DNA from: Planctomycetaceae bacterium
GTDB lineage: Bacteria > Planctomycetota > Planctomycetia > Pirellulales > Thermoguttaceae
DNA: 9,799 bases
Direction of reading: 5' to 3'
Assembly: GCA_031282385.1 (NCBI GenBank)
Contig: JAITDV010000659.1
Location: 1 to 9,799 of the forward strand
Numbering within the stretch: the first letter of the stretch is position 1; each line of letters begins with the position of its first letter. Shown here piece after piece: positions 5,540-9,799 of the stretch. A program made the position numbers and the translations under genes. The notes under the pieces were generated by a model, which worked only from the letters and a program-made list of their open reading frames with translations, was not told the origin of the DNA and ran no database searches.

Positions 5540-8323
5540 TTATGCTAATTTCATCAGCCGGCGTAACGTCCACTCAAGAAGTAAAAATGTACAAATCACA
5601 ATTAAAAATATCCGCAACATTCTCTCTTCAATTTCAGCATCTAATATCGCACGTTGTGAACGTACTTTTATTAACTCCGTCAAAAATTTAACCGTCCCTG
5701 TCTCCGAATCCGCAACAATATTGACATTGTCATTGTTATTCTCATTTGTTTTTTCTTCATTGTTGTTTGAATTTGGTTTTTTGGGATCGTCGGCAGGCAA
5801 CTCGAAAAGATTTTTTTGTCCGTAAAGTGCAGATTCTTTGACCAAAGGCATTGCATCTGTTGGCAACTTAAAATATTTTCCGCCGCTCTTCGATGCAATT
5901 TCCGTCAAAAGTAATTCATTGCGGCTGGGATTTTCGCGTTCAAGATCACTCATTTGTACTTGAAAAGTTCGTGTGATTTCCTGTTTGCCTGACGGAATAT
6001 TAAACTTGATAGACCACGTCCCCTCTTCTGTTAACGGAATATGTCCCAGATAAATTCCGGGCGAATTCGGGTCAAGCGTAACTTCAATTGTTCGCAATTT
6101 TCCCGCAGGAGATAATATGTCAACCGGAAGTTTTGGAATCATAATCGGTTTGAGTTGTTCGTCATTAGCAGTAACCCGCAACTTTGCAATTGATCCTAAA
6201 CCATACCGCCTCTTGTCCAACGTAATAGAACCGCGATCCGAATCTCGTTGTAATCGCCCCTGTGAAGAATGACGTATAATTCGTGTTGCAATTTGTTCAA
6301 AATAATTCTCTCCCATTCGTCTCAACCGCCAAAGCTCACTACTGCCAAAATATAAAACTCGTCCTGCACCATAATATTGCTCAACAAACAACGCGCCCAT
6401 TTCACCTAATACTTCCGGCGCACCAGATGTTGCCAAAAGTGTGGCTGTCGGTTTCACCGATTTGACAGGAAAATATCCGTAGAATCCTGGGAATGTACTC
6501 CAAAAATTACGTGATTCCGCCGGATTATCAATAGGACGCAAAAACTCCGACTCCTCGCCAACTCGCGTAAATTTAATAGGCCAAGCCTTGAGATCAGTTC
6601 GATAATGATGTTCAAAAGCCCGCGAAGGATGCCGAACTAAAAACTCTACAGGATACATTGCCCAAATCTTTTCCAATCCGCTATGCGAAACCCAACCCGA
6701 CGGATTCGCAAGATTTACCGCACCTGCAAACAAAACCAAACCGCCGCCTTGACGCGCAACCCAATGTTCAAGAATATTAATTTGCTCATTTGATAAATCC
6801 ATCCAGTCCGGATCAAACGCAAAAACTACATCATACTCCGACATTTCTTTTTGAGTTGTCGGAAATGTAGTGAGAATTTTGTCCGCATTCTGCGCAATAC
6901 CGGATCGCGTCCAAGGAAGATAAACATCAATAGACATCGTCTTATCCCGAAATACTTGCGAACACAAAAATTGATAATCCCGATTCGGCGCCGACGCATA
7001 AATAAGCACACGATCCTTGCGATCAACTATCTCAATATCAGCATGACGCACATTGTCCTCAAGCAACTTATCTTCATCAGGCGTTAAAATTTTTACCATT
7101 AAACGCCGTTTGCCAATTTCGGTAAATTTCGTTTGAAACTCGGCTTCCACAACTCCATTGCGATCAAATTGAATTTCCTTTTCTGCAAGCCGAACATCCG
7201 CTCCCGTGTTGGCGTCATTCTGTTGCGACCACAATTCAACTTTAATTTTGTACGAATTCGACTCATTCTGATCATTCGTGCCGCCGATAAATTCAACCGG
7301 TACCTTGATCGTAAAAGGATCATTGGGGAAAAAACGCTCTGGAGAATCAAAACTCACAATCCGAAAATTCAACGGCTGACGCAACATGCCAACTCCAATT
7401 GTATAAAATGGAATCCGCAACCTTGACGCGGTTTCAAGAGATGATTCTGTTGAACGTCCTGAATTTTGACGACCATCTGAAATAACAATCACACCTGCTA
7501 ACGGTCGTCCTCGTTCCAATTGAAGTACTTCAAACAAAGCGTCGCCAATATTCGTTTCTTCGCCATCAGCTTTGACTAATTCCAACGCTTCAAGTTGTAA
7601 TTGTATTTGATTCGGTTGGGTAATTGGAATTGATTCGGACGGCGTGTTTGAAGTTTGAGACGGTTGAGATGTTTTATTTTCATTTGTTTTAGCCGGTTCA
7701 ACTGTTGCTGACGGCAATGTCGGATTCTGTGTTATTCGGCGAAGTGTTTTGTCAAACGAATATAAAACCACGTCATGTTGCTCGCTTAATTTTTCTACAA
7801 TTTCACTACGCTTGATCCAATCAACAACCGCCTCAATCCGACTCGGTCCAACTAATGAATCATCCATCAGTTCAGACAAACTTTCATCCAACGATTCCAA
7901 ATTATTTGATTGACGTTGCAATACATCGTGATTGCCCATACTTGCACTCGTGTCAATCATTATTGCAACACGCGAACTACCAATTAAACGTTCCCATTGC
8001 GGATGAAGATAAACCAACAACAGCGCAACAATCGCAAAAATACGTAACATCAAAAGTAAAAAACGTTGCCAACGCCTCAAATCAATCGCATCAATTCCAT
8101 AACGCCGCACAAAAAAAACTATCAATAACAAAGCCACAAGAACAGGAATAAAATAATCTTGATTTTCCTGTACTCGCGCCCAACGAAAAACAGTTTCATT
8201 GGAATTAGAACCGGTTGTAGTTGACAAAGACGGAATCTGATTTGCAAAAAAATCCGCCGACACGATATTCGATAAACTCGAATCGCCTAATGATCCTGAA
8301 ATGTACGAAACTAAATCTGACAT
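5540..8323 (-). CDS. Membrane-anchored von Willebrand A / glutamine-amidotransferase-like protein
   Basis: A 927-residue membrane protein of a type widespread in Planctomycetota; exact role unknown. Two transmembrane helices lie near the N-terminus (about 57-72 and 88-106). A vWA domain follows (about 117-310) with an intact metal site: DTSAS (Asp124, Ser126, Ser128), Thr near 257 (GEETNIGDAL) and SDG with Asp283. It is interrupted by a Ser/Thr/Asn/Gln-rich insert (about 205-240). A beta-sandwich region (about 320-435) precedes a class I amidotransferase-like Rossmann domain (about 440-570) with GGGLVLFAGAVN where a catalytic Cys would be expected, so it is probably non-enzymatic. A third helix (about 903-919) ends the protein. 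Relatives usually sit beside MoxR ATPase, DUF58 and BatA-like genes; here it is solitary. The ATG at 8323 is preceded by an AT-rich run without SD. An Asn-rich linker near 855-870 is low complexity. Confidence 0.85.
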   Translation of the reverse strand: MSDLVSYISGSLGDSSLSNIVSADFFANQIPSLSTTTGSNSNETVFRWARVQENQDYFIPVLVALLLIVFFVRRYGIDAIDLRRWQRFLLLMLRIFAIVALLLVYLHPQWERLIGSSRVAIMIDTSASMGNHDVLQRQSNNLESLDESLSELMDDSLVGPSRIEAVVDWIKRSEIVEKLSEQHDVVLYSFDKTLRRITQNPTLPSATVEPAKTNENKTSQPSQTSNTPSESIPITQPNQIQLQLEALELVKADGEETNIGDALFEVLQLERGRPLAGVIVISDGRQNSGRSTESSLETASRLRIPFYTIGVGMLRQPLNFRIVSFDSPERFFPNDPFTIKVPVEFIGGTNDQNESNSYKIKVELWSQQNDANTGADVRLAEKEIQFDRNGVVEAEFQTKFTEIGKRRLMVKILTPDEDKLLEDNVRHADIEIVDRKDRVLIYASAPNRDYQFLCSQVFRDKTMSIDVYLPWTRSGIAQNADKILTTFPTTQKEMSEYDVVFAFDPDWMDLSNEQINILEHWVARQGGGLVLFAGAVNLANPSGWVSHSGLEKIWAMYPVEFLVRHPSRAFEHHYRTDLKAWPIKFTRVGEESEFLRPIDNPAESRNFWSTFPGFYGYFPVKSVKPTATLLATSGAPEVLGEMGALFVEQYYGAGRVLYFGSSELWRLRRMGENYFEQIATRIIRHSSQGRLQRDSDRGSITLDKRRYGLGSIAKLRVTANDEQLKPIMIPKLPVDILSPAGKLRTIEVTLDPNSPGIYLGHIPLTEEGTWSIKFNIPSGKQEITRTFQVQMSDLERENPSRNELLLTEIASKSGGKYFKLPTDAMPLVKESALYGQKNLFELPADDPKKPNSNNNEEKTNENNNDNVNIVADSETGTVKFLTELIKVRSQRAILDAEIEERMLRIFLIVICTFLLLEWTLRRLMKLA

Positions 8324-8579
8324 TATAAAAAATTTTTTTTGTACCGCTTATTCTAATTTGCACAATACGAAAATAAACTCATCAATCTTGAATTTTCGGT
8401 TTTTAGATAGTGTTTATGTGGTAATATCACTAACGTCCCTTTTGTTCATTAAAAGTATATATTTGGTCGTGTGTTTCTTATCGTCAACTATTCTGTTACC
8501 CAATCTCAATAAATCCACGTGAGATAACTTCGTTTTCCGAACGGCTCTAATGCTCCAACTCTTATCTGTCAAATTAACT
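8324..8579. other. Intergenic, upstream of the minus-strand vWA gene
   Basis: AT-rich, no credible gene. It must contain the promoter of the minus-strand gene. On that strand TAGAAT (about 8353-8358) resembles a -10 box but lacks a properly spaced -35, so no promoter is claimed. Confidence 0.4.
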
Positions 8580-8706
8580 TTAGTAGCCAAAAATCCTCAA
8601 AAAAACGCGCCCTTATGCCATTATGTTTTGTTTGATATTGTCTTAAATTCACCATCTAAAGAACAAGGGCATAAGGTCACGTTTTTGGGGGATTTTTGGC
8701 TACTAA
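8580..8706. mobile_element. Long inverted-repeat (MITE-like) element, TA-bounded
   Basis: The left arm begins TTAGTAGCCAAAAATCC (8580-8596). The right arm ends with a nearly exact complement, GGATTTTTGGCTACTAA (8690-8706). Pairing continues with a few mismatches and a one-base offset through ACGCGCCCTTATGCC on the left and GGCATAAGGTCACGT on the right, giving arms of about 39 bp around a ~49-bp centre. The outer TA on both sides suits a TA-targeting transposon derivative. No coding capacity. A transcript through it on either strand would fold into a long hairpin. Confidence 0.65.
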
Positions 8707-9226
8707 GGGTTGGATAAATAGGGGTTGTTTACTTTAGATTACAGCGTTTTTGTCTGCTTCGTTCCTATCCCCTAACCCCTTTCTTAAACAATTGAATCCC
8801 GCAACTGAATAGTTATCATTCAAAAAGGATCTAATAATACTTACATTACTCATTGACCTTGCCATAAAAAAGAAAATTCCACTGAATAATTACAAAAAAA
8901 CGTATTTTTCTAAATCGCTTATTTTATATCACCGTTATTCCAATTGGACTCAATCAAAAAATCTAAAACCTAATATTAAGCAATACAATAAAAAAGCGAA
9001 AAATAATTTAATAATTTAGAGAAAGATCTAAAGTTTATATTGACCCGCCCGTAACAGTGTACGAATTTCTCCGTTTCACTGGCAAGCGATTTAAACGCGC
9101 ACAGGTATTTTTCGGCAAATTGCAAATATAAAAGAAAAAAACGCGTCAACAATTGACCTTTTTTTGAATACCTAACAAACATGACACAGTATCATTTTTG
9201 TTGGTAACGATATTGGCAAACCCCAC
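8707..9226. other. Gene-poor intergenic stretch
   Basis: About 520 bp in which I see no convincing coding frame, RNA gene or long repeat. The part at 9040-9110 is slightly more GC-rich than its surroundings. A small palindrome GTCAA-CAA-TTGAC occurs near 9145-9157. The 68-codon minus-strand frame here lacks a domain, a ribosome-binding site and typical composition. Confidence 0.4.
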
Positions 9227-9270
9227 AAAAAAAAGGAAGTACCCTGTTAGCATGAACTAACAAGGGTACT
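9227..9270 (-). terminator. tracrRNA intrinsic terminator
   Basis: On the minus strand AGTACCCTTGTTAG (9270-9257), loop TTCATG, and CTAACAGGGTACT (9250-9238) form a 13-bp stem with one bulged base. TCC and a run of eight T (9234-9227) follow. This is a textbook intrinsic terminator and, with the hairpin, the expected 3' end of a tracrRNA. Confidence 0.85.
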
Positions 9271-9323
9271 GAACCTACGAACCTTTAATCTTTTTACGAA
9301 AAGATTACAAAAATTGGATACGT
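9227..9323 (-). ncRNA. tracrRNA of a type II CRISPR system
   Basis: Trans-activating RNA that pairs with the CRISPR repeat and recruits Cas9. On the plus strand, 9294-9323 closely matches the reverse complement of the 36-bp repeat (CGA, GATTACAA, ATTGGATA, GT in order). A minus-strand transcript is therefore complementary to repeat positions about 2-30, with a 3-nt mismatch and a one-base bulge that break the duplex. Downstream, on the minus strand, comes a linker (about 9299-9271), then a terminator hairpin. The predicted length is about 97 nt, within the usual range. The start is inferred from the promoter at 9328-9355. An alternative fold pairs TAATCTTTT with AAAAGATTA (9286-9307), overlapping the anti-repeat. 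Only minus-strand reading gives both a promoter and a terminator. Confidence 0.82.
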
Positions 9324-9327
9324 ATTA

Positions 9328-9355
9328 AGTATAAATCAAAAATTATTAATGTCAA
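9328..9355 (-). promoter_or_regulatory. Sigma-70-type promoter of tracrRNA
   Basis: On the minus strand a perfect -35 TTGACA (9355-9350) and a -10 TATACT (9333-9328, 5/6 to consensus) are separated by 16 bp. Initiation six or seven bases downstream would fall at about 9321-9323, exactly where the anti-repeat pairing begins. Confidence 0.75.
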
Positions 9356-9430
9356 TAATGCCAAATTTTCCCATTTTTTCTACCAAATGACACACTAACC
9401 ACTGTTGGCACAATATATTCTGCATCTACT

Positions 9431-9458
9431 GTTATAACATATCCAATCTTGTAATCAA
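9431..9458 (-). promoter_or_regulatory. Promoter embedded in CRISPR repeat (same in all three repeats)
   Basis: Read on the minus strand the repeat contains TTGATT (here 9458-9453), 16 bp, then TGTTATAAC whose last six bases (9436-9431) are a 5/6 match to TATAAT preceded by the extended TG. Transcription would begin about seven bases into the next spacer, leaving roughly 23-24 nt of guide. This copies the arrangement known for Neisseria meningitidis type II-C arrays. Equivalent sites lie at 9497-9524 and 9563-9590. Confidence 0.6.
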
Positions 9459-9598
9459 GTCGCAACTTTCCTCAATACATCTTATGGCGTTGTCCGGTTA
9501 TAACATATCCAATCTTGTAATCAAGTCGCAACTTGAGGAAGTCCGGTTCAATAACCGGCAAAGTTATAACATATCCAATCTTGTAATCAAGTCGCAAA
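9431..9598 (-). CRISPR. Short type II CRISPR array: three 36-bp repeats, two 30-bp spacers
   Basis: Repeats lie at 9431-9466, 9497-9532 and 9563-9598. On the plus strand each starts GTTATAACATATCC and ends AATCAAGTCGCAAC. The first two are identical; the third differs only in its last base (C to A). Spacers at 9467-9496 and 9533-9562 are both exactly 30 bp and unlike each other. The 36/30 geometry and the matching tracrRNA nearby indicate type II, probably II-C. The minus strand is the likely transcribed strand, because the tracrRNA is minus and each repeat then ends in an extended -10 sequence. The leader side is therefore on the right, where it is cut off by a transposase fragment. No cas gene is present in the window. 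Confidence 0.88.
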
Positions 9599-9799
9599 CG
9601 GGCAAAATTGGCTTTTACCGCCATTCAAAAATTCTTTCTTTGCTCTACAACAAAGTTCACCGGAATATTCCTCCTCAAGACTGTTGGTATGGACATGAGG
9701 TGTTTTATGTGGACGGCACGGAAGTGACGCTGGACGACACCGCCGCCAACCAAGCCGCCTTTCCGCAACCGGAAAGTCAAAAAAAAGGACTTGGTTTTC
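9598..9799 (+). CDS. IS4-type (DDE_Tnp_1) transposase, N-terminally truncated, running off the window
   Basis: The 67 codons visible encode the middle of an IS4-family transposase: YRHSKILSLL, then WYGHEVFYVDGTEVTL with the first catalytic Asp at codon 9712-9714 (VDGT), then DDTAANQAAFPQP and SQKKGLGF, the standard motif order of this family. The 3' part and remaining DDE residues lie outside the window. The normal N-terminal ~80-100 residues are missing: upstream of 9598 the frame runs straight into CRISPR repeat 3. The frame happens to stay open back to 9391, with an in-frame ATG at 9484 inside spacer 1, because the 66-bp repeat unit is a multiple of three, but that part is not transposase sequence. 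No terminal inverted repeat is visible at the junction. It is either a rearranged remnant or an assembly join. Confidence 0.8.

Noticed and set aside
8301..8522. 73-residue plus-strand frame at the start of the vWA gene.
   Set aside because: It overlaps the vWA start codon region antisense and otherwise covers AT-rich noncoding DNA, with no domain or translation signal.
8976..9182. 68-residue minus-strand open frame.
   Set aside because: No recognisable motif, no ribosome-binding site, and composition resembling translated AT-rich intergenic DNA.
9294..9375. tracrRNA and array transcribed on the plus strand.
   Set aside because: The plus-strand sequence after the anti-repeat has only a weak 6-bp hairpin and no good promoter upstream, while the minus strand has a consensus promoter, a strong terminator and the repeat-embedded -10 sequences.
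9391..9597. The repeat region read as an in-frame N-terminal extension of the transposase with a repeated peptide (YNISNLVIKSQ).
   Set aside because: Exact 36-bp nucleotide identity with unrelated 30-bp intervals, and a matching tracrRNA with promoter and terminator, fit a CRISPR array far better. The open frame follows from the 66-bp period being a multiple of three.

Overview
The window looks like a low-GC bacterial chromosome segment, most likely from a Planctomycetota member. The inference rests on two gene families that are abundant in that phylum: a secreted protein with seven DxDxDG (FG-GAP/VCBS) repeats carrying the N-terminal ECCGIGDFNKDG signature, and a 927-residue membrane protein joining a von Willebrand A domain to a glutamine-amidotransferase-like domain. 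The genes are widely spaced, with AT-rich intergenic DNA and weak or absent Shine-Dalgarno sequences. TAA and TGA both act as stops, so the standard bacterial code applies.

Layout, left to right. Bases 34-208 hold a TTAA-bounded inverted-repeat element (MITE-like), followed by a tRNA-dihydrouridine synthase gene (267-1250, +). The 1251-1701 gap holds a second MITE-like element (1312-1504). One copy of a dispersed ~98-bp repeat (1503-1600) overlaps its right end by two bases, and a perfect 9-bp stem-loop follows (1612-1639). Two tiny membrane-protein reading frames come next (1702-1893, possibly starting at 1686 with a 1-nt slip, and 1895-2002). Then come the secreted repeat protein (2338-3525, +), ffh for the signal recognition particle GTPase (3930-5414, +), a second copy of the dispersed repeat with an intact hairpin (5420-5519) and, convergent to ffh, the vWA/amidotransferase-like membrane protein (8323-5540, -).

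Bases 8324-9226 show no credible gene but contain a third long inverted-repeat element (8580-8706). The right end holds the most interesting structure: a short CRISPR array (three 36-bp repeats, two 30-bp spacers, 9431-9598) and, about 90 bp to its left, a tracrRNA gene on the minus strand (about 9323-9227). The tracrRNA has its own TTGACA-N16-TATACT promoter, an anti-repeat that pairs with the CRISPR repeat, and a strong hairpin-T8 terminator. Repeat length, spacer length and tracrRNA point to a type II (probably II-C) system. Each repeat ends, on the minus strand, in an extended -10 sequence (TGTTATAAC), as in arrays whose repeats carry their own promoters. No cas gene is in the window. Immediately right of the third repeat the sequence becomes the interior of an IS4-type transposase with no N-terminus, so the leader side of the array, where cas9 would be sought, has been cut off by rearrangement or by an assembly join.

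The housekeeping genes (dus, ffh) do not form an operon with one another. The RNA part of the CRISPR system and the three inverted-repeat elements are the accessory content.
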